DNA of 64,000 bases from Quatrionicoccus australiensis (GCF_020510425.1 NZ_JAHBAH010000001.1:1116001-1180000), one strand, 5' to 3'; counted from the stretch's first letter, positions 37,799 through 48,069 are shown. Made by a program: numbers and translations. Notes: generated by a model not told the origin, from the sequence alone.

Positions 37799-38484
37799 CA
37801 CATACCGAGTGAATTCAGGAAGTCGTCCTGTTCGCTCGCCCCGACACTCTTGGCCGGCGCCGCCTCGGCGGGCTTGGCATTGGCCTGCTCCATCAGCACA
37901 TCCGGATCGAGCTCTTCGCTCTCGAAGTCGTTGAGCTTGATGAACTCGGTACGGTCGATCGCCAGTTCGAGATAGAAGATGTTGTTGCGACCGGTGAAGA
38001 AAGTGACGCGGCGGGCTTCCGGCTTGTCGAGATTGGTGTCGACGCTGAGCATGACCTGCTTGGTCAGGGCGAGCATCTTCGGCTGGTTCTGCGTGATGTG
38101 GGTCTGCAGTTCGCGCGCCACTTTGCCGGTAAAGTCGCCGACGATCTGGTTCATCAGTTCGCCCATGACATTGCCGACTTCATCTGAGGTGTGCGAGCTG
38201 GCCAGTTCATCCTTGGCCATGCCCATGCTCAGCATGTAGCTCTCGTAGAGTTCCATGGCGGCGGCCGCCGAGAAATTGGTCACCACAAGGCCGGAAAAAC
38301 CGCCGTCGAACAGCACGAAGCAGCCGATGTCCGGCTTCAGGCAGGTCTTGGTGATGCGCTGGACCATGCCGGAATAGTGGATATTGCTCTGCGTCGCGAA
38401 GGACAGGACCTTGGTCACCGAATTGCACAGGCTGCGCAGGATGTCTTCCGTACCGTATACGACCGGGCTTTCTTGTTGGCTCAT
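37798..38484 (-). CDS. DUF3334 / CheX-like protein
   Basis: 228 residues from the ATG at 38484 (MSQQESPVVYGTEDILRSL). The middle has CheC/CheX-like sequence (SDEVGNVMGELMNQIVGDFTGK), in which the acidic-x-x-Asn pattern matches the phosphatase motif of that superfamily. Alpha/beta sequence precedes it (GCFVLFDGGFSGLVVTNFS). The C-terminus is a flexible Ala/Glu tail ending DDFLNSLGM. I recall the family as DUF3334. Whether it dephosphorylates CheY-P is not known. No che genes are adjacent, though an MCP gene lies 15 kb away. Confidence 0.7.
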   Translation of the reverse strand: MSQQESPVVYGTEDILRSLCNSVTKVLSFATQSNIHYSGMVQRITKTCLKPDIGCFVLFDGGFSGLVVTNFSAAAAMELYESYMLSMGMAKDELASSHTSDEVGNVMGELMNQIVGDFTGKVARELQTHITQNQPKMLALTKQVMLSVDTNLDKPEARRVTFFTGRNNIFYLELAIDRTEFIKLNDFESEELDPDVLMEQANAKPAEAAPAKSVGASEQDDFLNSLGM

Positions 38485-38559
38485 GATTTTTGCTCTTCTG
38501 CTGGAAATGAACAGCTCTCTATATAACACGGGCACGGCCAGGCCGCGCCCGCCACGAAA

Positions 38560-40218
38560 TCACATGCGCAAGGCTTCGGGGTCGGCCCGCATCAGGCGCT
38601 TGTTCATCTTGCCGACACTGGTCTTGACCAGGGTCTTGACGAAACTGACCTGGAGCAGCACGCCATAGCGCGAAATGCCCGCCGCCTCGATGGCATGCGC
38701 GGCGTAATTGCGCAATGCATGCTCGGTGATCTGGTCGACATGCTCCGGCTTGAGCACGACCAGCGCCAGCGGCCGTTCGCCCCACTTGTCGTCGGGCACG
38801 CCGATCACCGCCACTTCATGTACCGCCTCGTGCTTGCCGATGATGTCTTCGAGTTGCAGCGACGAAGTCCATTCGCCACCGGTCTTGATGACGTCCTTGA
38901 TCCGGTCGGTGACCTTGAGATAGCCGGCCGGATTGATGTTGCCGATATCGGCGGTATGCAGGTAACCGCCGGCCCACAAGGCTTCGGAGGCTTCCGGCGC
39001 GCCCAGGTAACCCTGGGTCAGCCAGGGCGTGCGCACGACTACCTCGCCGGTCGTCTTGCCGTCGTGGGCGACGCCCTGCATTTCCGGATCGACGACGCGC
39101 AGGTCAACCAGTGGCAATGGCAGCCCAGTCTTGGCGCGCAGCACGGCCTGCTGTTCGAGCGGCAGATCAAGATCGGCGCTCGACAGGTGCGCGATGCTGA
39201 GCACCGGGCAGGTTTCCGACATGCCGTAACCGGTGAACAGGTCCATGCCCTTCTTTTGCGCCGCGATCGCCATCGCTTCGGGCAGCGCCGAGCCGCCGAT
39301 CAGGATCTTCCAGCCGGAGAAATCCTTGTCCCGGGCATGCGGGTGGGTCAGGATCATGTGCAGGATGGTCGGCACGCAATGCGAGAAGGTGACCTTTTCC
39401 TCAGTGACCAGGCGACAGATCAGATCCGGCTGGTAGCGGCCGGGATAGACCTGCTTGAGACCGAGCATGGTCGCCAGGTAGGGAAAGCCCCAGGCATGCA
39501 CATGGAACATCGGCGTGATCGGCATGTACACGTCTTCGCGATGGATGTGCCCCTGGCGGTTGGCGCCGCCCAGCATCGCTGCACAGCCCAGGGTATGCAG
39601 CACGAGCTGGCGGTGGCTGAAATAGACGCCCTTCGGGTTGCCGGTCGTGCCCGTCGTGTAGAAGGTTGTCGCCTGCGCGTTTTCATCGAAATCGGGGAAG
39701 TCGTAGGCGGTCGACGCTTCGGAAAGTAGCATTTCGTACTCGGCGTCCATCGTCGTCGGCACGGCCGGCATTTCCGCTTCGTCGGTGAAAAAGACGAAAC
39801 GCTTGACGGTTTCGAGACCGGCCGCGATCTGCGCGACAATCGGGAAGAACTCGCTGTTGACCAGCAGGACATCGGCCTTGGCGTGGTTCAGGGTGTACTG
39901 GATCTGTTCCGGGCTGAGGCGGACATTCACCGTCTGCAGGATGGCGCCCATCATCGGCACGGCGAAGAAGCATTCGAGATAGCGATGGCTGTCCCAGTCC
40001 ATCATCGCCACCGTCTGCCCGGCTTCGACGCCGAGCTTGCCCAGGCCGTTGGCGAGGCGTCCGATCCGCTCGTTGAGCGTGCGGTAGCTGTAGCGCAGCT
40101 TGCCCTGGTAGGTGATTTCCTGGTCCGGCGCGATGGCCAGCGGCGTCAGCAACAATTGCTTGATGAGCAACGGGTACTGGTAAGCAGAAGCCGTCGATTG
40201 AACGAGTTTTACCGGCAT
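38560..40218 (-). CDS. Fatty acyl-CoA synthetase / AMP-dependent ligase
   Basis: Activates a carboxylic acid to its CoA thioester through an acyl-adenylate. The 552-residue protein has the AMP-binding motif YTTGTTGNPKGVYFSHRQL, GYGMSETCPVL, the hinge TDRIKDVIKTGGEW and the C-terminal catalytic Lys in KTSVGKMNK. The closest families I know are medium/long-chain ligases and methylmercaptopropionate-CoA ligase (DmdB). The substrate cannot be fixed from sequence. It sits alone between rhlE and DUF3334 genes. Confidence 0.88.
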   Translation of the reverse strand: MPVKLVQSTASAYQYPLLIKQLLLTPLAIAPDQEITYQGKLRYSYRTLNERIGRLANGLGKLGVEAGQTVAMMDWDSHRYLECFFAVPMMGAILQTVNVRLSPEQIQYTLNHAKADVLLVNSEFFPIVAQIAAGLETVKRFVFFTDEAEMPAVPTTMDAEYEMLLSEASTAYDFPDFDENAQATTFYTTGTTGNPKGVYFSHRQLVLHTLGCAAMLGGANRQGHIHREDVYMPITPMFHVHAWGFPYLATMLGLKQVYPGRYQPDLICRLVTEEKVTFSHCVPTILHMILTHPHARDKDFSGWKILIGGSALPEAMAIAAQKKGMDLFTGYGMSETCPVLSIAHLSSADLDLPLEQQAVLRAKTGLPLPLVDLRVVDPEMQGVAHDGKTTGEVVVRTPWLTQGYLGAPEASEALWAGGYLHTADIGNINPAGYLKVTDRIKDVIKTGGEWTSSLQLEDIIGKHEAVHEVAVIGVPDDKWGERPLALVVLKPEHVDQITEHALRNYAAHAIEAAGISRYGVLLQVSFVKTLVKTSVGKMNKRLMRADPEALRM

Positions 40219-40280
40219 GACTCTCTCCCTGATCTGTCTTTTTATGGCGCGTCTGTGCGCGAACAGGGAGTTTACAACCG

Positions 40281-40301
40281 GGGCGCCCCTTTGGGGCGCC
40301 C
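40281..40301. other. GC-rich stem-loop between the acyl-CoA ligase gene and rhlE
   Basis: GGGCGCCCC (40281-40289) pairs with GGGGCGCCC (40293-40301), loop TTT. It lies just after the rhlE stop in the direction of transcription. T residues follow only on the plus strand, so termination on the minus strand would be inefficient. Confidence 0.6.
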
Positions 40302-40309
40302 TTTATTAC

Positions 40310-41587
40310 TTAACGATGACGGCTGCCGGTGCGGTGCTGTTGCGGTCCACCGGGTTTCTGGGCCGTTTTCTGTCCTTGCGGCCGACCCGGCTGCGGCTTG
40401 CGCGCGCCACGCGGCGGCTGCACCGGACGCGGTGCGGCGGTCGCCGACGGCTCGAAGCCTTCGATCACTTCACGCTCCAGCGTGCGTTTGATCAGGCGCT
40501 CGATGTCCTTGAGGCTGCCACGCTCGTCGTGACAGACCAGCGAAATCGCCTCGCCTTCCATGCCGGCCCGACCGGTACGGCCGATGCGGTGCACGTAATC
40601 TTCAGCGATATTCGGCAACTCGTAATTGATGACGTAGGGCAGCGCATCGATATCGATGCCGCGCGCCGCGATGTCGGTTGCAACCAGCGCCACCAGCTTG
40701 CCGTCCTTGAAATCACCAAGGGCGCGGGTACGCGCGCCCTGCGACTTGTCGCCGTGGATCGCCGCCGACTTGATGCCGGCCTTGTCGAGCGTCTTGGAGA
40801 GGGCATCGGCACCGTGCTTGGTGCGCGCAAAGACCAGCACCTGGTGCCAGCCACGCGTTGCAAAGAGGTGGCAGAGCAGTTCTTTTTTCTGTTCGCGATT
40901 GGTTTCGATGACGCGCTGGGTGACCGTTTCGGCCGCCGTATTGCGCGCGGCGACATCGACCGAAGCCGGATTGTGCAGCAGGCCGCTGGCCAGTTCGCGA
41001 ATTTCCGGCGAAAAGGTCGCCGAGAACATCAGGTTCTGACGCTGCTTGGGCAGCAGGGCGATGATCTTGCGGATGTCGCGGATGAAACCCATGTCGAGCA
41101 TGCGGTCGGCTTCGTCGAGAACGAAAATCTCGATGGAGGAGAGGTCGACCGTGCGCTGTTGCACGTGGTCGAGCAGACGGCCCGGCGTTGCGACCAGAAT
41201 ATCGACACCGCGGCGCAGGTTGGCGATCTGCGGATTGATGCCGACGCCGCCGAAGACGGCCAGCGAATTGATCGGCAGATACTTGCCGTAGGTGCGCACG
41301 CTTTCCTCGACCTGGATGGCCAGTTCGCGGGTCGGGGTCAGAACCAGGACGCGCGGCGTCTTGGAAACGCGGGTCAGGCGGTCGTTTGGGCCACCGGCCA
41401 GACGATGCAGGATGGGCAGCGTGAAGCCGGCCGTCTTGCCGGTGCCGGTCTGTGCCGTGGCCATCAGGTCCTGGCCGGTCATCACGGCGGGAATGGCTTG
41501 CTGCTGGATCGGGGTCGGGGTGTCGTAACCCTGTTCGCTGACGGCGCGCAAAAGTTCGGCGCGTAGGCCGAGATCGGTGAAATGCAT
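40310..41587 (-). CDS. rhlE: DEAD-box ATP-dependent RNA helicase RhlE
   Basis: RNA helicase linked to ribosome assembly and RNA decay. The start is the ATG at 41587 ([16 protein letters not shown]), giving 425 residues. Motifs are the Q motif [45 protein letters not shown] and [11 protein letters not shown] basic Pro/Gly/Arg/Gln tail (last about 45 residues) is typical of RhlE. A longer frame upstream of this start is not supported by the family. A gap of 224 bases separates it from metZ and holds the metZ terminator; I see no clear promoter there. Confidence 0.95.
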   Translation of the reverse strand: MHFTDLGLRAELLRAVSEQGYDTPTPIQQQAIPAVMTGQDLMATAQTGTGKTAGFTLPILHRLAGGPNDRLTRVSKTPRVLVLTPTRELAIQVEESVRTYGKYLPINSLAVFGGVGINPQIANLRRGVDILVATPGRLLDHVQQRTVDLSSIEIFVLDEADRMLDMGFIRDIRKIIALLPKQRQNLMFSATFSPEIRELASGLLHNPASVDVAARNTAAETVTQRVIETNREQKKELLCHLFATRGWHQVLVFARTKHGADALSKTLDKAGIKSAAIHGDKSQGARTRALGDFKDGKLVALVATDIAARGIDIDALPYVINYELPNIAEDYVHRIGRTGRAGMEGEAISLVCHDERGSLKDIERLIKRTLEREVIEGFEPSATAAPRPVQPPRGARKPQPGRPQGQKTAQKPGGPQQHRTGSRHR

Positions 41588-41756
41588 GGGGGGTTCTCCT
41601 GGAACGTAAGCCCGGGGCCTTTCGTGCGGACACGAACCAGTCGAGGCAAGGCGGAAATCGGATTGAAATGACGGGAAATCCGCCTGACGCCGCAAGCCAT
41701 GACTGATTCCAGCCTGCGACCAAGGCATTTTACCACGCCGGGCGCGAATGCCGCCG

Positions 41757-41783
41757 GCAAAGAAATCGGGCAGGAATTGCCCG
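41757..41783 (-). terminator. Terminator after metZ
   Basis: CGGGCA (41767-41772) pairs with TGCCCG (41778-41783). On the minus strand the tail reads ATTTCTTTG, a moderate T run. Confidence 0.55.
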
Positions 41784-41811
41784 GACCGACACAGCGGCCC
41801 GGGCCAAAGGA

Positions 41812-42999
41812 TCAGCCGAGGCCGCGCGCCAGATCGGCTTGCAGGTCTTCGACGGCTTCCAGGCCCACCGCAATGCGCAGCAGCCCGTCGCTGATGCCGG
41901 CCGCAGCCCGGGCTTCGGGCGAAATCCGGCCGTGAGTGGTGGAAGCGGGATGGGTAATCGTGGTCTTGGTATCGCCGAGATTGGCGGTGATCGACAGCAG
42001 ATGGCAGTTGTCGACCACCTGCCAGGCCTGCTCGCGACCGCCCTTCACTTCGAAGGAAACGATTGCGCCGCCGCTCTTCTGCTGGGTTTTCGCCAGTTCA
42101 TGCTGCGGATGCGACGGCAGCCCGGGATAGAAGACGCGCGCCACCTTGGGATGTGCTTCGAGCCAGGTCGCCAGTTGCAGCGCGTTGGCAGCTTGCGCCT
42201 CGACGCGGATCTTCAACGTTTCCAGGCCCTTGAGCAGGACCCAGGCGTTGAACGCCGACAGGGTCGGCCCGGCCGTACGCAGATATTTGAAGACTTCCTC
42301 GGTCAGTTTCTTCGCACCGCAGACGGCACCGCCGAGCACGCGGCCCTGACCGTCAAGATACTTGGTCGCCGAATGAACAACCAGATCGGCGCCCATCTCG
42401 AGCGGACGCTGCAGGATGGGCGTGCAGAAACAGTTGTCGACAGCGACCAGGATGCCCTTGGCGTGAGCGATAGCGGTCAACGCGCGAATATCGGCAATTT
42501 CGGTCAGCGGATTGGAGGGCGTCTCAAGGAAGAAAAGCTTAGTCTCGGGACGAATCGCCGCTTCCCAGGCCGCCGGGTCGGTGTGCGACACGAAGGTGGT
42601 CGAGATGCCGGTGCGCGACAGGATGTTGTTGAACAACTGCACGGTGGCACCGAACAGGCTGTTCGACGCGACAATGTGATCGCCCTGCTTGAGATGCGCC
42701 AGGCACAAGGCCATGATCGCCGACATGCCGCTCGCCGTGGCGACGCAATCCTCGGCCCCTTCGAGAGCGGCAAGGCGCTCCTCGAACATGGTCACCGTCG
42801 GGTTGGAGAAGCGGGCGTAAACATTGCCCTCTTCCTCACCGGAGAATCGTTTGGCCGCCTGTGCCGCGCTCTTGAAAACGAAGCTCGACGTCAGGTACAG
42901 GGCTTCGGAATGTTCGCCGAACTGGCTACGCTCCTGGCCGGCACGTACGGCCAGGGTTTCCGGACGGTAGTTCGGCCGATCCTGATCGATCTCGCTCAT
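41812..42999 (-). CDS. metZ: O-succinylhomoserine sulfhydrylase
   Basis: PLP enzyme that makes homocysteine from O-succinylhomoserine and sulfide in methionine synthesis. The 395-residue protein has YSRFSNPT-type [30 protein letters not shown] MSAIMALCL, and the PLP-lysine region [16 protein letters not shown]. The C-terminus [16 protein letters not shown] is typical. The start overlaps the purF stop by one base. The purF-metZ pairing is the known arrangement for metZ in beta- and gammaproteobacteria and supports this call over metB or metC. Confidence 0.93.
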   Translation of the reverse strand: MSEIDQDRPNYRPETLAVRAGQERSQFGEHSEALYLTSSFVFKSAAQAAKRFSGEEEGNVYARFSNPTVTMFEERLAALEGAEDCVATASGMSAIMALCLAHLKQGDHIVASNSLFGATVQLFNNILSRTGISTTFVSHTDPAAWEAAIRPETKLFFLETPSNPLTEIADIRALTAIAHAKGILVAVDNCFCTPILQRPLEMGADLVVHSATKYLDGQGRVLGGAVCGAKKLTEEVFKYLRTAGPTLSAFNAWVLLKGLETLKIRVEAQAANALQLATWLEAHPKVARVFYPGLPSHPQHELAKTQQKSGGAIVSFEVKGGREQAWQVVDNCHLLSITANLGDTKTTITHPASTTHGRISPEARAAAGISDGLLRIAVGLEAVEDLQADLARGLG

Positions 43000-44540
43000 C
43001 AGTCCTGGGCCTCGGATGCCAGTTGCAAAACCAGTTGCTGCGAAGCCTTGCCGTCACCATCCTCGTCGTTCTTGCCCGACTTGTTGCCGCCGCGCTTGCC
43101 TTCGACGGCATCGAGGTAATACTCGTCGATGTCGCCGGTGATGTAGCAGCCGTCGAAACAGGAGGCGTCGAACACGGTGAGGTCGGCGCGCAGCTTGGTC
43201 ACCGAGTTCTTCAGGGCATCGAGATCCTGGTAAACCAGCGCGTCGGCGCCAATTTCCTCGGCGATGCCGGCATCGTCACGCCCGGTGGCGATCAACTCGG
43301 CGCGGGTCGGCATGTCGATGCCGTACACATTGGGGTAGCGCACGGGAGGCGCTGCCGAGGCGAAATAAACCTTGGTTGCACCGGCGGCACGCGCCATTTC
43401 GACGATTTCACGACTGGTCGTGCCACGCACGATGGAGTCGTCGACGAGCAGGACGCGCTTGCCCTTGAATTCCTGACCGACGGTATTCAGCTTCTGGCGC
43501 ACCGATTTCTTGCGCATCGCCTGGCCGGGCATGATGAAGGTGCGACCGACATAGCGGTTCTTGACGAAACCTTCACGGAACGGAATGCCCAGTACCTGCG
43601 CCAGCTGCATTGCCGACGGACGGCTCGAATCGGGAATCGGAATGACGACATCGATTTCATCGACCGGAATATGCAGCTTGACCTTCTCGGCCAGCGACTC
43701 GCCCATCGCCAGACGCGATTCGTAAACCGAAACGCCATCGATCACCGAATCCGGACGGGCGAGATAGACGTATTCGAAAATGCACGGCGCGTAGGTCGGC
43801 TGCTGCGCGCACTGGCGGCTGTATAGCTGGTGATCGAGACTGACGAATACGGCTTCGCCGGGTTCGATATCGCGCACCATGTCGAAACCCAGGGTATCGA
43901 GGGCAACCGACTCGGAGGCGATCAGGTATTCCATGCCTTCCGGCGTTTCGTTCTGGCCATAGACCAGCGGACGAATGCCGTAGGGATCGCGGAAGGCGAG
44001 CAGGCCATAACCGGCAATCAGCGCGACGACAGCATAAGCACCACGGCAACGGCGGTGCACGCCGGCCACGGCCTGGAAAATGCTATCCACGTCGAGTTCA
44101 TAACCATGCGAAGCCGATTGCAGCTCGTGTGCCAGCACGTTGAGCAGCACTTCGGAATCGGAATTGGTATTGATGTGGCGGCGGTCGAGGCGGAACATCT
44201 CGCCCTTCAACTGCTCGGCATTGGTCAGGTTGCCGTTGTGACCGAGCACGATGCCGAACGGTGAATTGACGTAGAAGGGTTGCGACTCGGCAAAGTTGTA
44301 GGCCGAACCGGCGGTCGGGTAACGCACATGGCCGATACCCCAGTTGCCCGGCAAGGCACGCATGTTGCGGGTGCGGAACACGTCGCGGACCAGACCCGGC
44401 CCCTTGTGCAGATGGAAAGTATTGCCTTCTGCCGTTGCAATCCCAGCCGCATCCTGCCCGCGATGCTGAAGCACCATCAGACCATCATAGAGCAACTGGT
44501 TAACCGGTGATGTCGCCATCACGCCAAGAATCCCGCACAT
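42999..44540 (-). CDS. purF: Amidophosphoribosyltransferase
   Basis: First committed step of purine synthesis: transfers glutamine nitrogen to PRPP. The 513-residue product begins MCGILGVMATSPVN; the N-terminal Cys2 is the glutaminase nucleophile after Met removal. The PRTase domain has the PRPP motif VLLVDDSIVRGTTSREIV. It lacks the [4Fe-4S]-type propeptide of Bacillus enzymes. It lies 13 bases after cvpA and overlaps metZ. Confidence 0.97.
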   Translation of the reverse strand: MCGILGVMATSPVNQLLYDGLMVLQHRGQDAAGIATAEGNTFHLHKGPGLVRDVFRTRNMRALPGNWGIGHVRYPTAGSAYNFAESQPFYVNSPFGIVLGHNGNLTNAEQLKGEMFRLDRRHINTNSDSEVLLNVLAHELQSASHGYELDVDSIFQAVAGVHRRCRGAYAVVALIAGYGLLAFRDPYGIRPLVYGQNETPEGMEYLIASESVALDTLGFDMVRDIEPGEAVFVSLDHQLYSRQCAQQPTYAPCIFEYVYLARPDSVIDGVSVYESRLAMGESLAEKVKLHIPVDEIDVVIPIPDSSRPSAMQLAQVLGIPFREGFVKNRYVGRTFIMPGQAMRKKSVRQKLNTVGQEFKGKRVLLVDDSIVRGTTSREIVEMARAAGATKVYFASAAPPVRYPNVYGIDMPTRAELIATGRDDAGIAEEIGADALVYQDLDALKNSVTKLRADLTVFDASCFDGCYITGDIDEYYLDAVEGKRGGNKSGKNDEDGDGKASQQLVLQLASEAQD

Positions 44541-44553
44541 AGTTTCTTCCTGC

Positions 44554-45045
44554 CTAGCTAAATCGAATTCGTTTTGCCAAATCGTCCGGCAGCCAGGGTT
44601 TGACTGCCATCACGGCTATTTCCAGAGGCTGCGCCAGCGTTGCTTCCTTCCACCAGGCCTGCTTCGGCGCCGCGGTCATCCCGCCCAGCCCGACCAGCAC
44701 CATGGTGACCAGCATGCCGCGCACTAGCCCAAATACCATTCCCAACAGGCGGTCCGACACGGACAGCCCCAACGCCTTGACCATGCTGCGTACCGCCATG
44801 CGCACCAGCGCCATCGCCAGCAGCACGCCGACAAAGACCAGCACGCAACCGGCCAGCATCCGCATCGACGGATCGGCGATACCGCCGAAAGCCATCTGCC
44901 CAACCTGGGCACCGAATTCCATCGCGGCAAACAGACCGACACCCCAGGCGACCAGGGCGAGAATCTCGCCAACCACGCCACGCCACAAACCAAACAGCAG
45001 CGACAGGCCGACGATGCCGATCACGACATAGTCAAAAATCGTCAT
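44554..45045 (-). CDS. cvpA: CvpA family membrane protein
   Basis: 163 residues, four membrane helices. It begins MTIFDYVVIGIVGLSLLFGLWRGVVGEI, characteristic of CvpA, a protein named for colicin V production and linked to envelope homeostasis. The start overlaps the stop of the SPOR-protein gene (ATGA). It precedes purF, the conserved cvpA-purF order. Confidence 0.93.
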   Translation of the reverse strand: MTIFDYVVIGIVGLSLLFGLWRGVVGEILALVAWGVGLFAAMEFGAQVGQMAFGGIADPSMRMLAGCVLVFVGVLLAMALVRMAVRSMVKALGLSVSDRLLGMVFGLVRGMLVTMVLVGLGGMTAAPKQAWWKEATLAQPLEIAVMAVKPWLPDDLAKRIRFS

Positions 45046-45812
45046 TGCTTGGCCGCGACAACCCCGGAGACACCGATATGCTGCATCTTTTCCAGCGCCT
45101 TGGCGGCCGCTTCACGATTCGGGAACGGCCCGGCGCGCAGGCGCGTCTTCTTGCCCTGCGGCGTATCAAGCGGTTCGCTGAAAGTCTTGATGCCCTGCTC
45201 GCCCAGCTTGGCTTTCAGGGTTTTGACATTGGCTTCGTTGGAAAATGCCCCGATCAGCACCAGATATTCGCCGGACTTGGCGGCTGGCTTGGTGTCAGCC
45301 GGCTGACCAGCCAGGATGGCGGCTGCGCGCTTGGCGTCGTCATTCTTGGCAACAGGCTTTTCCGCCGCCTTTTCTGCTGGCTTCTCGCTCTTTGCTGGTG
45401 GTTTTTCCGGGGCTTTTTCCGGCTTGGCGGCAGGCTTTTCTGCCGGCTTTTCAGGCGCCTTGGCCGGCGCCGGCTTGTCCTTGACGACTTCAGGCTGCTT
45501 GGTGCTTGGCACAACAGCCGGTGCAACTGCGGGAGCGGCAACCGGCTCGGCGACGGGCTTGACTACCGGCTCGACGGCTTTTTCAGCAGGCTTTTCGCCA
45601 GCCTTTTCAACCGGAGCGGCAGCAAACTTGGGCGCGAAGGGCTTTTCGTCCTGGCCCGGGATGCGGATTTCGACATCCTGCACCGCCTGGCGCGGCTCGT
45701 GATCCATGACCACGGGCAGCACGACGGCAACCACGGAAACGAAGGCGACCGCGCCCACCAGCCGGCGTCGGGCACGTTTTTTCATTTGCAGCTGAGCGTC
45801 GTTATCTTCCAT
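45042..45812 (-). CDS. SPOR-domain protein (DedD-like)
   Basis: 256 residues. A single membrane helix lies near residues 16-34 after a basic N-terminus (KKRARRRLVGAVAFVSVVAVV). A long Lys/Pro/Ala/Glu linker follows (about 60-175), then a C-terminal SPOR domain (GEYLVLIGAFSNEANVKTLKAKL to GVSGVVAAKQ). SPOR domains bind denuded septal peptidoglycan, so a role in division is likely. Position between folC and cvpA is that of dedD in proteobacteria. Confidence 0.9.
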   Translation of the reverse strand: MEDNDAQLQMKKRARRRLVGAVAFVSVVAVVLPVVMDHEPRQAVQDVEIRIPGQDEKPFAPKFAAAPVEKAGEKPAEKAVEPVVKPVAEPVAAPAVAPAVVPSTKQPEVVKDKPAPAKAPEKPAEKPAAKPEKAPEKPPAKSEKPAEKAAEKPVAKNDDAKRAAAILAGQPADTKPAAKSGEYLVLIGAFSNEANVKTLKAKLGEQGIKTFSEPLDTPQGKKTRLRAGPFPNREAAAKALEKMQHIGVSGVVAAKQ

Positions 45813-45815
45813 GAC

Positions 45816-47123
45816 CTAGGGCTTTTTACGCAGCACCAGAAGGGCTCCGGCAACCGTGTAGAACGATCCAAAGGCGAGGATTCTATCACTTTCGCCGGCT
45901 TGCCCCTTGGCCGCCTGCATTGCCGCCTCCGGCGAAGGGTGGCAAATCACCTCGCCGCCCAGGCCGGCCGCGGCAATCAGGGCGCCTAGCGCTTCGGCCG
46001 TCGTACCGCGCGGACCGGTCAACGTCGCGGCATGCCAGAAATCGACCTTGTCCTTGAGCGGCGCCAGCGCACCGGCAATATCCTTGTCGTTGAGCATGCC
46101 GACGACCGCGTGCGTATTGGCGAAGAATCCCATCCCCGACAGATTGTCAGCCAGCACCTTGACCGCCTGCGGATTGTGCCCGACATCGAGCACGATGGCC
46201 GGCTTGCCGGGCAACACCTGGAAGCGGCCAGCCAGTTCGGTTTCGATCAGGCCGGGCCGGATCGCCTGCATGGTCACCGGCAACTTGTCGCCGAGCGCTT
46301 CGAGTGCGGCCAGCACGACACTGGCGTTGAACAGTTGGGTCGGGCCGCGCAAGCCGGGGTAAGCCAGTGCCCGCTTCAGGATGCGCTCGCCGGAACGGCA
46401 CCACCAGCGCCATTGCAGGCGGTTTTCATTGCTTTCCGCAGGTGGTCGCTCGAAACCGAAATCGCGCCCGATCAGGCGCAAGTCGGCGCCGATGGCCGCT
46501 GCGCGATCGAGCAGGCTGTGCGGCGGATTCGGGTCGGCACAAAAAGCCGGCTTGCCGGCGCGATAGATGCCGGCCTTCTCGAAGCCGATGCTTTCCCGGT
46601 CATTGCCCAGCCAGTCGGTATGATCGAGCGCCACGGTGGTGACAATGGAAATATCCGGTTCGTAGGCGTTGACCGCATCGAGGCGCCCGCCCAGGCCGAC
46701 TTCGAGAATCGCCGCCTCGACACCGGCCGCGGCAAAGACTTCCCAGGCGGCCAGCGTACCGAATTCGAAATAGGTCAGCGCGACATCGCCGGCCTGCTGA
46801 CGCGCCGCTTCAACCCGCGCGAAGGCAGCACACAGCGCGATATCATCAACCGACTGGCCATTCAGGCGAATCCGCTCGTTGTAATCGAGCAGGTGCGGCG
46901 AGGTATAACAGCCGACCTTGTAGCCGGCGCGATCGATGATGTTTTCCAGGTAGGCGCAGGTCGAGCCCTTGCCATTGGTGCCACCCACGATAATGACCGG
47001 ACAATGCTGCGTCTGGCCGAGCGCATCCTTGACCAGGCGAATGCGGTCGAGGCCCAGCACGATGCCGGCCTGCCCCTTGGGATGCAGGCCTTCAAGATGG
47101 GCCAGCCAGTCGTTTTTAGTCAT
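45816..47123 (-). CDS. folC: Bifunctional folylpolyglutamate / dihydrofolate synthase
   Basis: Adds glutamate to folates and makes dihydrofolate from dihydropteroate. The 435 residues contain the P-loop VGGTNGKGSTCAYLENI, SPHLLDYNERIRLNG, EVGLGGRLDAVN and the C-terminal Mur-ligase fold (VLDVGHNPQAVKVLADNL). It is 3 bases before the SPOR gene. It complements folP at the left end of the window but is not in the same operon. Confidence 0.96.
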   Translation of the reverse strand: MTKNDWLAHLEGLHPKGQAGIVLGLDRIRLVKDALGQTQHCPVIIVGGTNGKGSTCAYLENIIDRAGYKVGCYTSPHLLDYNERIRLNGQSVDDIALCAAFARVEAARQQAGDVALTYFEFGTLAAWEVFAAAGVEAAILEVGLGGRLDAVNAYEPDISIVTTVALDHTDWLGNDRESIGFEKAGIYRAGKPAFCADPNPPHSLLDRAAAIGADLRLIGRDFGFERPPAESNENRLQWRWWCRSGERILKRALAYPGLRGPTQLFNASVVLAALEALGDKLPVTMQAIRPGLIETELAGRFQVLPGKPAIVLDVGHNPQAVKVLADNLSGMGFFANTHAVVGMLNDKDIAGALAPLKDKVDFWHAATLTGPRGTTAEALGALIAAAGLGGEVICHPSPEAAMQAAKGQAGESDRILAFGSFYTVAGALLVLRKKP

Positions 47124-47138
47124 TTGTAATCAGTCATT

Positions 47139-47191
47139 AGTCGCCAGCTGCTTGTCCTTGGCCTGCAGCCAAGGACAAAGAACCAGCGACT
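47139..47191. other. Long inverted repeat between accD and folC
   Basis: A perfect 11-bp stem (TTGTCCTTGGC at 47152-47162 with GCCAAGGACAA at 47168-47178) is enclosed by AGTCGC/GCGACT at 47139-47144 and 47186-47191. No T run follows in the direction of transcription, so it looks more like an mRNA structure or processing site than a terminator. Confidence 0.55.
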
Positions 47192-47199
47192 CGCAGCCA

Positions 47200-48069
47200 T
47201 CAGGCGGCTGCGGGCAGCTTCTGCAACAGGGCCAGGACGCGGGCAACCTGGTCGCGCATTTCGCGGCGGTCGACAATCATGTCGATGGCGCCCTTTTCGA
47301 GGATGAACTCGGAACGCTGGAAGCCTTCCGGCAGTTTTTCGCGCACCGTCTGCTCGATGACGCGCGGCCCGGCAAAACCGATCAGCGCCTTCGGTTCGGC
47401 AATCACCACATCGCCGACGAAGGCGAAGGAAGCGGAGACGCCGCCCATGGTCGGATCGGTCAGGATGGAGATGAAAGGCAGACCGGCTTGCGACAGCTTG
47501 GTCAGCGAAGCGGTCGACTTGGCCATCTGCATCAGCGAGAACAGGCCTTCCTGCATGCGCGCACCGCCGGACGCAGTAATGCAGATGAATGCCGCCTTTT
47601 GCTCGATGGCGGCATTGACGCCGCGCACGAAGCGCTCGCCGAGCACGGACCCCATCGAGCCGCCCATGAAGTCGAACTCGAAAGCTGCACCGACCACCGG
47701 CATGTTCTTGATGGCGCCCTGCAGGACCACCAGCGAATCGGTCTCGCCGGTCGCCTCATTGGCATCCATCAGACGATCCGGATACTTTTTGGAATCCTTG
47801 AATTTCAGGGTGTCGACCGGTACGACTTCGGCACCGATCTCGAAGCGGCCTTCCGGATCGAGCAGCAGATCGAGACGATCGCGCGCGTTGATGCGGTTGT
47901 GGTGACCGCACTTCGGGCAAACCTGCAGATTCTTCTCCAGGTCGGTGGCGTAAAGCACCGCCTCGCAGGACGGGCACTTGCTCCACAGGCCTTCCGGCAA
48001 CGCGCCGCGGCGCTGGGTACCTTGCTCGCGTTTGATTTTCGGGGGCAGCAGTTTGTCTAGCCAACTCAT
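47200..48069 (-). CDS. accD: Acetyl-CoA carboxylase carboxyltransferase subunit beta
   Basis: Part of the enzyme that makes malonyl-CoA for fatty-acid synthesis. The 289-residue protein has the N-terminal zinc ribbon ([15 protein letters not shown]) and the carboxyltransferase core with [19 protein letters not shown] and [14 protein letters not shown]. Its start overlaps the trpA stop (ATGA). The trpA-accD-folC order is conserved in proteobacteria. Confidence 0.97.
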   Translation of the reverse strand: MSWLDKLLPPKIKREQGTQRRGALPEGLWSKCPSCEAVLYATDLEKNLQVCPKCGHHNRINARDRLDLLLDPEGRFEIGAEVVPVDTLKFKDSKKYPDRLMDANEATGETDSLVVLQGAIKNMPVVGAAFEFDFMGGSMGSVLGERFVRGVNAAIEQKAAFICITASGGARMQEGLFSLMQMAKSTASLTKLSQAGLPFISILTDPTMGGVSASFAFVGDVVIAEPKALIGFAGPRVIEQTVREKLPEGFQRSEFILEKGAIDMIVDRREMRDQVARVLALLQKLPAAA

